Assembly: GCA_945873395.1 (NCBI GenBank)
Contig: CAMCCW010000002.1
Coordinates: forward strand, 1 to 52,940
DNA from: an uncultured Lactobacillus sp.
Lineage (GTDB): Bacteria; Bacillota; Bacilli; Lactobacillales; Lactobacillaceae
Direction: 5' to 3'
DNA length: 52,940 nt
Translations under genes and position numbers: made by a program
Notes under the pieces: generated by a model
Told to the model about the DNA's origin: nothing
The model's input: only the letters and a program-made list of their open reading frames with translations
Databases searched by the model: none
Part shown: positions 1 to 6,927 of the stretch, piece by piece
How the letters are laid out: every line of letters begins with the position of its first letter
Position numbering within the stretch: position 1 is the first letter of the stretch

Positions 1-71
1 TGATTATTACGGTTGCTATTTTTGCCTTGCTGGCCGTTAGTTACGGATTTTTGACTAAAAAGAAAGATTAA
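1..71 (+). CDS. C-terminal end of a membrane or cell-surface protein (partial)
   Basis: Only the last 22 codons are inside the window (frame starting at base 3, TAA at 69-71). They encode a hydrophobic stretch of about 18 residues followed by a short basic tail ending KKKD. This resembles the membrane anchor and positive tail of sortase-anchored (LPXTG) surface proteins, or the last helix of an integral membrane protein. No LPXTG motif is visible because the upstream part is missing, so the family cannot be named. The reading frame is inferred from the open run and the plausible composition. Confidence 0.5.
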   Translation, partial: IITVAIFALLAVSYGFLTKKKD

Positions 72-196
72 ATTTTTGCCAAATATGGTGTTCAAATTGC
101 CCCAAAAGAGTTCAAAAATCGTGGGACAAACGGTAAAAAAGACCCTAAATGTCTAAGTTATGAAACCGCGACCAATCGCGTAGTGACGCGGCTTAA

Positions 197-225
197 TTGA
201 ACTTTTTAAATTGATCTACTATACT
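197..225 (+). promoter_or_regulatory. Sigma-A promoter of the structured RNA candidate
   Basis: TTGAAC (197-202), a 17-base spacer and TATACT (220-225) form a near-consensus vegetative promoter. The predicted start is near base 232, exactly where the 5' arm of the RNA closing stem begins. No coding region follows before the terminator at 516-543. Confidence 0.7.
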
Positions 226-231
226 AAGGGT

Positions 232-543
232 GTGGAAAGAGATCGGCCCTTTGATACGAACATCTTCTCATAATAAACTACTTTGAAGCTAGTTAATTAA
301 AATGACTTTACATGATAATTAACAACACCCCACTCCAGACGAAACACATTAGTTTCCTTGAAAAGTATGTTAGCTAAAAATTAGTGGCCATATCTACAAC
401 CTAAATGATAATAAGCTATAAGGGTTCTTCACAAAAGGCGAAAGAACTGCAGATAGAGACACAATAACGGATCTTGATACAATTAACAGTGACCGATCCT
501 TTCCATGCGGAAGCGCGGAGACATTAAATTGTCTCCGTTTTTT
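232..543 (+). ncRNA. Candidate structured non-coding RNA, about 310 nt, family not recognised
   Basis: The segment between a strong promoter and an intrinsic terminator has no coding potential but clear pairing. Its ends close on each other: GGAAAG-A-GATCGG at 234-246 pairs with CCGATCCTTTCC at 493-504, 12 bp with one bulged A. Inside are an 8-bp stem (292-299 with 316-323), a 6-bp stem (424-429 with 442-447) and smaller hairpins. A long-range closing stem followed by a terminator is typical of housekeeping RNAs such as 6S RNA. The conserved cores of RNase P, tmRNA, SRP RNA and T-box RNAs were looked for and not found. A divergent 6S-like RNA is possible but unproven. The rest of the 72-611 gap shows only a GC-rich inverted repeat (around 163-192) just before the promoter. 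Confidence 0.5.
516..543 (+). terminator. Rho-independent terminator of the RNA candidate
   Basis: CGGAGAC (516-522) pairs perfectly with GTCTCCG (531-537) across an 8-base loop and is followed directly by six T residues. Confidence 0.8.
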
Positions 544-596
544 AGTTTTAAATAAAATGGAGGTTGGACGGCTTAACGTTCAATCTCCATTTTCAA

Positions 597-610
597 ATTT
601 CCCGGGAAAT
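597..610. promoter_or_regulatory. Perfect Noc-binding site (NBS)
   Basis: The 14-bp palindrome ATTTCCCGGGAAAT matches exactly the consensus established for the nucleoid occlusion protein Noc of Bacillus subtilis. It lies between the RNA terminator and the stop codon of the convergent aldo/keto reductase gene. A noc gene is encoded 4.6 kb downstream, which makes a functional site likely. Confidence 0.75.
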
Positions 611-611
611 C

Positions 612-1601
612 TTATTCTGGGTCAGCTAATGATTTACCGCTTGTTGTGTGCTTAAAGCCATCGAAGGCCTGCTCAATTGTCTGGTATTCGGAGTCGGTCA
701 AAGTGATATCGAGGGCCTTAGCATTGGCCTTTACTTGCTCGGCATGCTTAGCACCCGGAATAACAACTGAAATTAGTGGGTTCTGCATGTACCATGCCAG
801 AACAACCTGAGCAACAGTTGCCTGGTGAGCCTTGGCAATTGGCCGGACAACATCGACCGCCTTAAGAACCTTACTAAAGCGAGGCTCGGTGAAATCGGCA
901 ATCTGGCTACGAATATCGTCAGCCGGGAAGTCAATCTTGTGGTCATACTTCCCCGTCAGCAGGCCAGAAGCTAGTGGGAAGTAAGGGACAAAGCTGATCT
1001 GATGGTCGTGCAGGTAGTCTAGCATCCCCTCGGTTAGGTGATCTTGGTGCAGAAGACTGAACTCGTCCTCCACCACATCGACGTAACCGTCCGCGTTGGC
1101 TTCCTTGATTTGGTCTAGGCTGAAGTTAGAAATTCCGATTGCTCGGATCTTGCCAGCTTCCTTCAATTTCTGCAAGGCACCGACCGCCTCGGCTTTTGGA
1201 GTATCGTGGTCAGGGAAGTGAATGTAAAAGATATCGATGTAGTCGGTCCCCAAGCGTTCCAGACTCTTGTTGACCTGCTCCGTCAGGAATTCCGGTCGGT
1301 TATCGATAACCTGCTCACCAGTGGTAAAGTCCTGAGCACCCTTAGTTGCCAGGACGATCTTGTCACGATCGTATTCCTTCATCACCTCACCAACCAGCTC
1401 TTCGGAATGACCTAACCCATAGACGTAGGCCGTATCAAGCAGGTTGATCCCATTATCTAAGGCGGCGCGGACGAGTTCACGGCCGTCGCTATCCTTGAGG
1501 TCTGGGAAGAGGTTATAACCACCCACGGCGTTGGTTCCAAGGCCGAGTGGGGTTGCTAATACGTCGGAATGGCCAATTTTAACTAAATTTGAGTTTTTCA
1601 T
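612..1601 (-). CDS. Aldo/keto reductase
   Basis: A 329-residue NAD(P)H-dependent oxidoreductase of the aldo/keto reductase superfamily, a cytosolic TIM barrel reducing aldehydes or ketones. Family marks include GLGTNAVGG near the N terminus, the catalytic Asp/Tyr region (LLDTAYVYGLGHSEELVG), the catalytic Lys segment KIVLATKGA, and IRAIGISNFS. The natural substrate cannot be told. A longer frame reaches 1709, but AAGGAGG six to eight bases before the ATG at 1601 fixes the shorter start (MKNSNLVKIG). It is a single gene with its own promoter, and a cre-like box lies between promoter and start, suggesting carbon catabolite control. Confidence 0.9.
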   Translation of the reverse strand: MKNSNLVKIGHSDVLATPLGLGTNAVGGYNLFPDLKDSDGRELVRAALDNGINLLDTAYVYGLGHSEELVGEVMKEYDRDKIVLATKGAQDFTTGEQVIDNRPEFLTEQVNKSLERLGTDYIDIFYIHFPDHDTPKAEAVGALQKLKEAGKIRAIGISNFSLDQIKEANADGYVDVVEDEFSLLHQDHLTEGMLDYLHDHQISFVPYFPLASGLLTGKYDHKIDFPADDIRSQIADFTEPRFSKVLKAVDVVRPIAKAHQATVAQVVLAWYMQNPLISVVIPGAKHAEQVKANAKALDITLTDSEYQTIEQAFDGFKHTTSGKSLADPE

Positions 1602-1620
1602 ATCGTCGTGTCCTCCTTGA

Positions 1621-1634
1621 TTAAAGCGTTTTCT
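1621..1634. promoter_or_regulatory. cre-like site before the aldo/keto reductase
   Basis: TTAAAGCGTTTTCT matches the CcpA site pattern TGNNARCGNWWWCA at all but two positions. It lies between the -10 box and the start of the reductase gene, a repressing position. Confidence 0.4.
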
Positions 1635-1646
1635 AACGTTGATTAT

Positions 1647-1675
1647 ATTATATCTTTTTTTATGCAATAAATGAA
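1647..1675 (-). promoter_or_regulatory. Promoter of the aldo/keto reductase gene
   Basis: On the minus strand TTCATT (1675-1670), 17 bases and a perfect TATAAT (1652-1647) precede the gene. A second overlapping TATAAT lies at 1647-1642. Confidence 0.5.
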
Positions 1676-1701
1676 CAAAATTTCTATTTTGAAATGTAAT
1701 A

Positions 1702-1730
1702 TTGATCATTTCTTAAAAAACAAGTATAAT
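1702..1730 (+). promoter_or_regulatory. Forward promoter with no obvious gene of its own
   Basis: TTGATC (1702-1707), 17 bases, TATAAT (1725-1730). Transcription from here would give nupC a leader of about 340 nt, including a small hairpin (GAGAAAT near 1752 with ATTTCTC near 1778). A second promoter lies closer to nupC at 1950-1978. Confidence 0.45.
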
Positions 1731-1804
1731 TATGGTTCCTTGGCAGGGGCGGAGAAATGGTTACTGAAAAAGCATACTATTTCTCTATTCTTTTGTTACT
1801 ATTT

Positions 1805-1818
1805 GTTAGCGCTTCCAT
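1805..1818. promoter_or_regulatory. cre site upstream of nupC
   Basis: TGTTAGCGCTTCCA with flanking T on each side fits the extended CcpA consensus with one mismatch. It is one of two cre boxes between the divergent reductase and nupC genes. Confidence 0.55.
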
Positions 1819-1830
1819 AAAATTGGAAAA

Positions 1831-1932
1831 CTTTGTGAAATAAATTTTTTACTGAGTTTGACCAGTGAATATATAGAAGGTAAAACGTTATAGCGCTTTA
1901 CCAGACGCTGTAAACGTCATCATTTCACAAAG
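1831..1932. repeat. 11-bp perfect inverted repeat with nested palindrome upstream of nupC
   Basis: CTTTGTGAAAT at 1831-1841 is exactly repeated in inverse at 1922-1932, 80 bases apart. A second inverted repeat, GGTAAA/TTTACC (1879-1884 and 1897-1902), lies between the arms. The arrangement sits just upstream of the nupC -35 box and looks like paired operator half-sites able to loop. The bound protein is unknown; a DeoR half-site-like TTTGACCA occurs at 1857-1864. Confidence 0.45.
1909..1922. promoter_or_regulatory. Second cre site upstream of nupC
   Basis: TGTAAACGTCATCA matches TGNNARCGNWWWCA with one mismatch. It lies 28 bases upstream of the nupC -35 box and touches the right arm of the 11-bp inverted repeat. 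Confidence 0.55.
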
Positions 1933-1949
1933 AACGTAATAATTTGTGC

Positions 1950-1978
1950 TTTACAGGGGCGAAAATTTAAGATATTCT
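1950..1978 (+). promoter_or_regulatory. Promoter of nupC
   Basis: TTTACA (1950-1955), 17 bases and TATTCT (1973-1978). An imperfect palindrome (TTAAGA ... TCTTAA) overlaps the -10 box and may be an operator. Confidence 0.55.
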
Positions 1979-2077
1979 AAAGATGTCTTAAATTAGCTCA
2001 CTGAACAAAGCAATTATTCTTTCGATTTGAATGGTCGGGCTAACAAACACATGTATTTTATATTAAGGGGTGTAAAT

Positions 2078-3280
2078 ATGTATCTCGCAATCAATATTAT
2101 TGGTCTGATTGTCTTCCTTGCTATTGGTTGGCTGTTCTCAAAGAACCGCAAGGCCATTAACTGGAAGACGGTCGGGATCATGATTGTCATTAACCTTATC
2201 CTGGCATGGTTCCTGACTGGTTCCGCCGCAGGTCGTGCCGGTGTTAAGGCTGCTGCCGACGGTTTCGTTTGGATCGTTGACGTATCTGCAAAGGGTACGG
2301 TCTTCGCACTGGGTGATTGGTACAATCCGAAGAACTTGAACTTCATCTGTTCTGCATTGATGCCAATCCTGATGATTGTTCCACTGTTCGACATTTTGAC
2401 TTACATCGGTTTCCTGCCATGGATTATTAAGTGGATCGGACGTGGACTTTCATACATCACTGGTCAACCAAAGTTCGAATCTTTCTTCGCTGTTGAAATG
2501 ATGTTCTTAGGGAACACTGAAGTTCTGGCCGTTTCTGGTATGCAGATTCGGAAGATGAGCAAGGAACGTAACTTGACCTTGGCTATGATGTCAATGTCCT
2601 GTGTTACTGCCTCGATTCTTGGATCCTATATTCTGATGATGCCTGGTCAGTACATCCTGACCGCTGTTCCAATCAACATCATGAACGCATTGATTGCGAC
2701 GAGTATGTTGAACCCTGTTCAGGTTGCTCCTGAAGACGATACGATTGAAAAGGTTGGTAATACTGATAACGGTAAGAAGGAACCATTCTTCAGTTTCTTG
2801 GGTGACTCCATCCTAGGTGCTGGTAAGCTGATTCTGATCATTATCGCTAACGTTGTTGCCTTCGTTGCATTGGCTGCCCTGATCGACAAGATCTTAGGTC
2901 TGTTCTGGAAGCCACTGTCACTGGAAAGTATCCTTGGTGTCTGCATGTTCCCATTCTCCTGGCTGCTCGGTCTGCCAGTTCACCAAGCATGGGACTTGGC
3001 ACAAAACATGGGTATGAAGTTAGTTACTAACGAATTCGTTGTTATGGGTAAGGTTACCGGTTCTATTAACCACTACCCAGAACACTTGAAGGCTGTTCTG
3101 ACGGTCTTCGTTACCTCCTTCGCCAACTTTGGTACTTTAGGTATGATTATCGGTGCCTTCAAGGGTCTGGCAAACAAGGAAGATAACGACTACATTGCTC
3201 ACAACATTGGTTACCTGTTACTTTCTGGTATCTTGGTATCGCTGCTGTCTGCTGCCTTCGTCGGTCTGTTCGTTTGGTAA
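2078..3280 (+). CDS. nupC: Concentrative nucleoside transporter, NupC family
   Basis: A 400-residue integral membrane protein of the CNT family, which imports nucleosides by cation symport. The whole chain is hydrophobic with about nine or ten helices. Family marks include FLGNTEVLAVSGMQIRKM in the middle and the conserved end with VFVTSFANFGTLGMIIGA. An upstream in-frame ATG exists at 2051, but AAGGGG just before the ATG at 2078 and the hydrophobic start MYLAINIIG favour 2078. It is followed by a terminator and then a nucleoside hydrolase, so imported nucleosides can be cleaved at once. Two cre sites upstream suggest repression on preferred sugars. Confidence 0.92.
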   Translation: MYLAINIIGLIVFLAIGWLFSKNRKAINWKTVGIMIVINLILAWFLTGSAAGRAGVKAAADGFVWIVDVSAKGTVFALGDWYNPKNLNFICSALMPILMIVPLFDILTYIGFLPWIIKWIGRGLSYITGQPKFESFFAVEMMFLGNTEVLAVSGMQIRKMSKERNLTLAMMSMSCVTASILGSYILMMPGQYILTAVPINIMNALIATSMLNPVQVAPEDDTIEKVGNTDNGKKEPFFSFLGDSILGAGKLILIIIANVVAFVALAALIDKILGLFWKPLSLESILGVCMFPFSWLLGLPVHQAWDLAQNMGMKLVTNEFVVMGKVTGSINHYPEHLKAVLTVFVTSFANFGTLGMIIGAFKGLANKEDNDYIAHNIGYLLLSGILVSLLSAAFVGLFVW

Positions 3281-3284
3281 AATT

Positions 3285-3314
3285 AAAAAGCAGCTTATGA
3301 AGGCTGCTTTTTTT
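3285..3314 (+). terminator. Terminator after nupC
   Basis: GCAGC (3290-3294) pairs with GCTGC (3303-3307), extended by A-T pairs, and is followed by seven T residues. It separates nupC from the nucleoside hydrolase gene. Confidence 0.75.
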
Positions 3315-3325
3315 AACCAAAGTTT

Positions 3326-3339
3326 CGTAAACGCTTGCA
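3326..3339. promoter_or_regulatory. cre-like site before the nucleoside hydrolase
   Basis: CGTAAACGCTTGCA matches the CcpA pattern with two mismatches and lies 22 bases before the start codon at 3361. Confidence 0.4.
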
Positions 3340-3360
3340 TTTCTCAAGGAGGAATAGAAT

Positions 3361-4269
3361 ATGACTACTAAGATTATTATGGATACTGACCCAGGTATTG
3401 ATGACGCTGCTGCTTTAACGATGGCGATTAATGACCCATCGATTGATCTGAAACTGGTGACGGCGGTTGCTGGGAATGTTACGGTCGACAAGACCACGGC
3501 CAATGCTTTGAAGATTATTCACTTCTTTGGTAAGGACATTCCAGTAGCGGCTGGTGCAGAACAACCACTGATCAAGCCATTCGAAGATGCTGCTCGGATT
3601 CACGGTGAATCAGGGATGCCCGGCTATGACTTTGGCGATGACTATGGCGAGCCGATTAAGAAGACGGCGGTCGAAGCATTGCATGACGCTATTATGGCCG
3701 AAGATGAAGTCATCCTGGTACCAACTGGTTCTTACACCAACATCGCCCTTCTGTTCAGCGAATATCCAGAAGTAAAGAGCCACATCAAGAAGATCGTGGC
3801 AATGGGTGGTTCCATGTCTGGCGGTAACATGACTAGTGCAGCTGAATTTAACGTCTTTACTGACCCTGATGCTGCCCGGATCATGTACAATGCAGGCATT
3901 CCGATCGTCATGGTTGGCTTGGATGTTACCCTGAAGGCCCTCCTGACTAAGGACACGATCGAAAAGCTTGGTAAGATGAACAAGACTGGTGAAATGCTCC
4001 ATGCCCTGATTACCCACTACAACGATGGGACCGATGAAGGACGGCCAATGCACGACGTTAACACCATCTTTTACCTGCTCCACCCAGAAGCATTTACCAC
4101 CAAGAAGATGTGGGTTGATGTTCAGACTGAAGGCCCGGCCATTGGGGCAACGGTCGGTGACATCCGTGGTGCTTACCATGATGGCAAGACCAACGCAGAG
4201 GTTTGCCTGGATATCGACGCTGAATACTTCAACAAGTGGTTCTTGGATGAAGTCAGCAAGATGAACTAA
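3361..4269 (+). CDS. Ribonucleoside hydrolase (IunH family)
   Basis: A 302-residue cytosolic nucleoside hydrolase that splits ribonucleosides into free base and ribose. The N-terminal DTDPGIDDA (residues 8-16) is the calcium-binding signature whose aspartates activate water. Further family segments are VPTGSYTNIALL, MGGSMSGGNMTSAAEFNVFTDPDAA and the C-terminal HDVNTIFYLLHPE. Whether it prefers pyrimidine or purine nucleosides cannot be read from the sequence. AGGAGG lies eight bases before the ATG. It follows nupC closely but behind a terminator and its own cre-like box, so it probably has partly separate expression. Confidence 0.93.
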   Translation: MTTKIIMDTDPGIDDAAALTMAINDPSIDLKLVTAVAGNVTVDKTTANALKIIHFFGKDIPVAAGAEQPLIKPFEDAARIHGESGMPGYDFGDDYGEPIKKTAVEALHDAIMAEDEVILVPTGSYTNIALLFSEYPEVKSHIKKIVAMGGSMSGGNMTSAAEFNVFTDPDAARIMYNAGIPIVMVGLDVTLKALLTKDTIEKLGKMNKTGEMLHALITHYNDGTDEGRPMHDVNTIFYLLHPEAFTTKKMWVDVQTEGPAIGATVGDIRGAYHDGKTNAEVCLDIDAEYFNKWFLDEVSKMN

Positions 4270-4282
4270 AAAGATAATTGTG

Positions 4283-4327
4283 AGAGCATGACAGAAGTCG
4301 TAAACGACTTCTGTCATGTTCTTTTTT
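4283..4327 (+). terminator. Strong terminator after the nucleoside hydrolase
   Basis: An 18-bp stem (4283-4300 with 4305-4322, one G-T pair) has a TAAA loop and is followed by a run of T residues. It isolates the salvage genes from the par cluster. Confidence 0.9.
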
Positions 4328-4332
4328 GTCGT

Positions 4333-4346
4333 ATTTCCCGGGAAAT
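4333..4346. promoter_or_regulatory. Perfect Noc-binding site upstream of rsmG-noc
   Basis: ATTTCCCGGGAAAT again matches the Bacillus Noc site exactly and extends to a 16-bp palindrome with the flanking T and A. It is 29 bases upstream of the -35 box of the operon that encodes Noc. This suggests both nucleoid occlusion loading near the origin and possible feedback on its own transcription. Confidence 0.8.
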
Positions 4347-4374
4347 ATTATTGCTAGGCAGTGAGCGCTGGCAG

Positions 4375-4403
4375 TTGAAAGTAGGGCGCTTTTACGGTAC
4401 AGT
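4375..4403 (+). promoter_or_regulatory. Promoter of the rsmG-noc-parAB operon
   Basis: TTGAAA (4375-4380), 17 bases, TACAGT (4398-4403). The predicted start near 4410 puts the inverted repeat 4414-4437 at the very beginning of the transcript. Confidence 0.5.
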
Positions 4404-4413
4404 AGTAGGGTAA

Positions 4414-4437
4414 CGTGAAACAATTTGCTGTTTCACG
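4414..4437. repeat. Inverted repeat of parS half-sites in reversed order
   Basis: CGTGAAACA (4414-4422), six bases, TGTTTCACG (4429-4437). The ParB site parS is TGTTTCACGTGAAACA; here both half-sites are present but turned inside out. As RNA it would form a 9-bp hairpin with a 6-base loop immediately before the rsmG ribosome binding site. It could serve as a ParB or Noc operator or as a leader hairpin. Confidence 0.55.
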
Positions 4438-4450
4438 AAAGGAGGATCTA

Positions 4451-5176
4451 ATGAATCCAGAACAATTTCAACAGGCGTTAGCGGATCACGGTATCACGCT
4501 GACTGCTAAACAATTAGAGCAATTTGCAACCTACTATCGGATGCTAGTTGAGAGTAATAAGCATGTTAACCTAACACGAATCACCGCCCAGGACGAGGTC
4601 TACCTGAAGCACTTTTATGACTCCATTACTGGAGCGCTGGCCGAGCCCCGGCTGCAGACTGAGCGCCTAACTTTATGTGATATCGGTGCTGGTGCTGGCT
4701 TCCCATCGTTACCACTAAAGATTGCTTTCCCACAACTCAAGGTGACGATTGTGGATTCACTCAATAAACGGATTGCATTTCTTGAAGCGCTGGTTACCGA
4801 GCTGGGATTGACCGACGTGGAATTGGTTCATGATCGGGCTGAGACCTTTAGTGCTAAGAAGAGTGCTCACCGAGAACAATTCGACGTAGTAACAGCTCGG
4901 GCAGTAGCACGACTGGCGGTCCTGAGTGAATTGTGTCTGCCGGCGGCTAAAGTTGGCGGTGAATTTATTGCTTACAAAGCCCTAGCAGCACCAGAAGAGT
5001 TACATGATGCTACTAAGGCAATTGCTAAGCTTGGTGGTCAGGTTCGACAAACGGTGAAATTGACGCTGCCGGGGACAGATGAGGAACGTAACATTATCCT
5101 GATCGATAAGACGGCGCCAACACCACAGAAATATCCACGGCGGCCGGGATTGCCGAACAAGAAGCCAATTCAATAG
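4451..5176 (+). CDS. rsmG: 16S rRNA (guanine-527-N7)-methyltransferase
   Basis: A 241-residue RsmG (GidB) methyltransferase that places m7G at position 527 of 16S rRNA using S-adenosylmethionine. The SAM-binding motif DIGAGAGFPS is at residues 77-86, with NLTRIT (40-45) and KHFYDS (53-58) before it, as in the family. A GTG at 4415 is in frame, but AAAGGAGG lies just before the ATG at 4451, so that start is chosen. As in B. subtilis, rsmG is followed directly by noc, parA and parB. Loss of this enzyme is known to give low-level streptomycin resistance in other bacteria. Confidence 0.95.
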   Translation: MNPEQFQQALADHGITLTAKQLEQFATYYRMLVESNKHVNLTRITAQDEVYLKHFYDSITGALAEPRLQTERLTLCDIGAGAGFPSLPLKIAFPQLKVTIVDSLNKRIAFLEALVTELGLTDVELVHDRAETFSAKKSAHREQFDVVTARAVARLAVLSELCLPAAKVGGEFIAYKALAAPEELHDATKAIAKLGGQVRQTVKLTLPGTDEERNIILIDKTAPTPQKYPRRPGLPNKKPIQ

Positions 5177-5193
5177 CGTCAGGGGGAGAGAGT

Positions 5194-6141
5194 ATGGCAT
5201 TTTCACTATTTAACTTTGGTAAAAGTGATTCAAATAATAAGAATAAGGTTGTCGATATTAAGCTAGACCAGATTATTCCTAACCGTTACCAGCCGCGGAA
5301 GGTCTTTAACCAGGATGAAATTCGTGAGTTGGCCCACACAATTGAAGAACACGGTTTGCTGCAGCCAATCGTCCTTCGGGAATACGAGCCGGCAAAGTAC
5401 GAGATCATTGCTGGTGAACGGCGTTATCGGGCAATGAAGATGCTGGGCTGGGAGACGACTCCGGCCATCCTTAGAAAGATGACGGATGAGGAATCGGCAT
5501 CGCTGGCGCTGATTGAAAACCTTCAACGGGCTCAACTGAGTTCCGTGGAAGAGGCCCAGGCTTATCGGCAGTTGATGGACCTTAACCACCTGACCCAGGC
5601 GGCTCTCGCTAAGGGAATGGGGAAGAGTCAGTCCTTTGTTGCCAATAAGTTACGTCTGCTTAAGTTAATCACGCCTGTTCAGACGGCGATTCTTGATCAC
5701 CGGATCTCTGAGCGGCATGGGCGGGCATTGCTTGACCTGGATGAGAAACAGCAGCGGACCATGCTGATGCGGATCGTCAACGAGCACCTGACAGTGCGGC
5801 AAACGGAGGATGAGGTTGCCAAGGTCCTCGGCCGGCCAGTACCATCAGAAGTTGCTAAGCAGAAGAAACTTGCCAAGGAACAGGTAACAATGGCGACTGC
5901 TCCAACAAGCTCAGCCACTGAAGCCGCTAATAAGCCGGCCAAAAAGACCAAGAAGAAATCAACAAGGAAGAGTAAGTCAACGGCCAAGACGAACGCTAAG
6001 ATTGCTGATGGACGCTTGGCATTGAATACGATTAAGAAATCAATCAAGATGGCAACGGAAAATGGCTTTAAGGTTAACACCCGTGAAAAGGAAACGGGGA
6101 GTGCCTACCAGCTGACCATCGAGATTCCAAAGGAGCAGTAA
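5194..6141 (+). CDS. noc: Nucleoid occlusion protein Noc (ParB family)
   Basis: A 315-residue ParB-like DNA-binding CTPase. By homology it binds NBS sites, spreads on DNA, attaches to the membrane and keeps division septa off the nucleoid. The N terminus MAFSLFNFGK is hydrophobic and could be the membrane-targeting helix seen in Bacillus Noc. The CTP-binding GERRYRA is at 74-80 and the helix-turn-helix near residues 130-155. A Lys/Ser/Ala-rich linker (about 248-272) makes it some 30 residues longer than B. subtilis Noc. The call over a second ParB rests on its place between rsmG and parA and on the perfect NBS sites nearby. Confidence 0.88.
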   Translation: MAFSLFNFGKSDSNNKNKVVDIKLDQIIPNRYQPRKVFNQDEIRELAHTIEEHGLLQPIVLREYEPAKYEIIAGERRYRAMKMLGWETTPAILRKMTDEESASLALIENLQRAQLSSVEEAQAYRQLMDLNHLTQAALAKGMGKSQSFVANKLRLLKLITPVQTAILDHRISERHGRALLDLDEKQQRTMLMRIVNEHLTVRQTEDEVAKVLGRPVPSEVAKQKKLAKEQVTMATAPTSSATEAANKPAKKTKKKSTRKSKSTAKTNAKIADGRLALNTIKKSIKMATENGFKVNTREKETGSAYQLTIEIPKEQ

Positions 6142-6153
6142 GGAGGCAATAGG

Positions 6154-6927
6154 ATGGGCGCAGTAATTGCGTTAGCAAACCAAAAAGGTGGCGTTGGTAA
6201 GACCACGACCAGTGTAAATCTGGGCGCCTGCCTTGCTGACCTGGGAAAGCGGGTATTGTTAATCGATCTTGATCCTCAGGGGAACGCCACCAGCGGCCTG
6301 GGAATTGAAAAAAGGCAGATTGAAAAGAGTATCTACGATGTCCTAATCGATGAAGATACGATGCTCAAAGACGTTATTAAGCCCTCTAGTCATCCGGGCC
6401 TCGATATTGCCCCGACGACGATTGCCCTCTCGGGAGCAGAAGTCGAACTGACTAATTTGATGGCGCGGGAGACCCGGTTGAAGGACTCCTTTGGGACGAT
6501 TAGGGATGATTACGACTTCATCTTGATTGACTGTCCGCCATCGCTGGGGTTGCTGACGATCAATGCCTTTACGGCGGCTGACTCGGTCTTGATTCCGGTC
6601 CAGAGTGAATACTATGCGCTGGAAGGGTTGAGTCAGTTACAGAACACGATCAACCTGGTTAAACGTCACTTCAACCCGCGGATGAAGGTCGAGGGGGTCT
6701 TACTGACGATGTACGACAAGCGGACCAACCTTGGTCAACAGGTCAATGCGGAGGTCCGGAAAGCCTTTGGCGACCGTGTCTATGAGACGGTGATCCCCCG
6801 GAATGTGCGGCTGTCGGAGGCCCCAAGCCATGGATTGGCAATCGTCGACTACGATAAACGGTCGACGGGAGCCCACGTGTATGAACAACTAGCAAAGGAA
6901 GTGTTGGCAAAACATGGCAAAGCGTAA
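6154..6927 (+). CDS. parA: Chromosome partitioning ATPase ParA (Soj)
   Basis: A 257-residue ParA/MinD-type ATPase that binds nucleoid DNA in its ATP state and works with ParB in origin segregation and control of replication start. The deviant Walker A motif KGGVGKTTT is at residues 11-19, Walker B-like LLIDLDPQGN near 36-45, and FILIDCPPSLG near 120. Conserved EYYALEGLSQL follows. AGGAGG precedes the ATG. It overlaps parB by 14 bases, so the two are translationally coupled. Confidence 0.95.
   Translation: MGAVIALANQKGGVGKTTTSVNLGACLADLGKRVLLIDLDPQGNATSGLGIEKRQIEKSIYDVLIDEDTMLKDVIKPSSHPGLDIAPTTIALSGAEVELTNLMARETRLKDSFGTIRDDYDFILIDCPPSLGLLTINAFTAADSVLIPVQSEYYALEGLSQLQNTINLVKRHFNPRMKVEGVLLTMYDKRTNLGQQVNAEVRKAFGDRVYETVIPRNVRLSEAPSHGLAIVDYDKRSTGAHVYEQLAKEVLAKHGKA

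Noticed and set aside
163-192. A GC-rich inverted repeat (CCGCG/CGCGG) as a terminator of the first gene
   Set aside because: No T run follows and the loop is long; it is noted only as a repeat ahead of the RNA promoter.
1737-2077. A riboswitch in the long leader between the forward promoter at 1702-1730 and nupC
   Set aside because: Only one small hairpin was found and no known aptamer core; a nearer promoter at 1950-1978 makes a long leader unnecessary.
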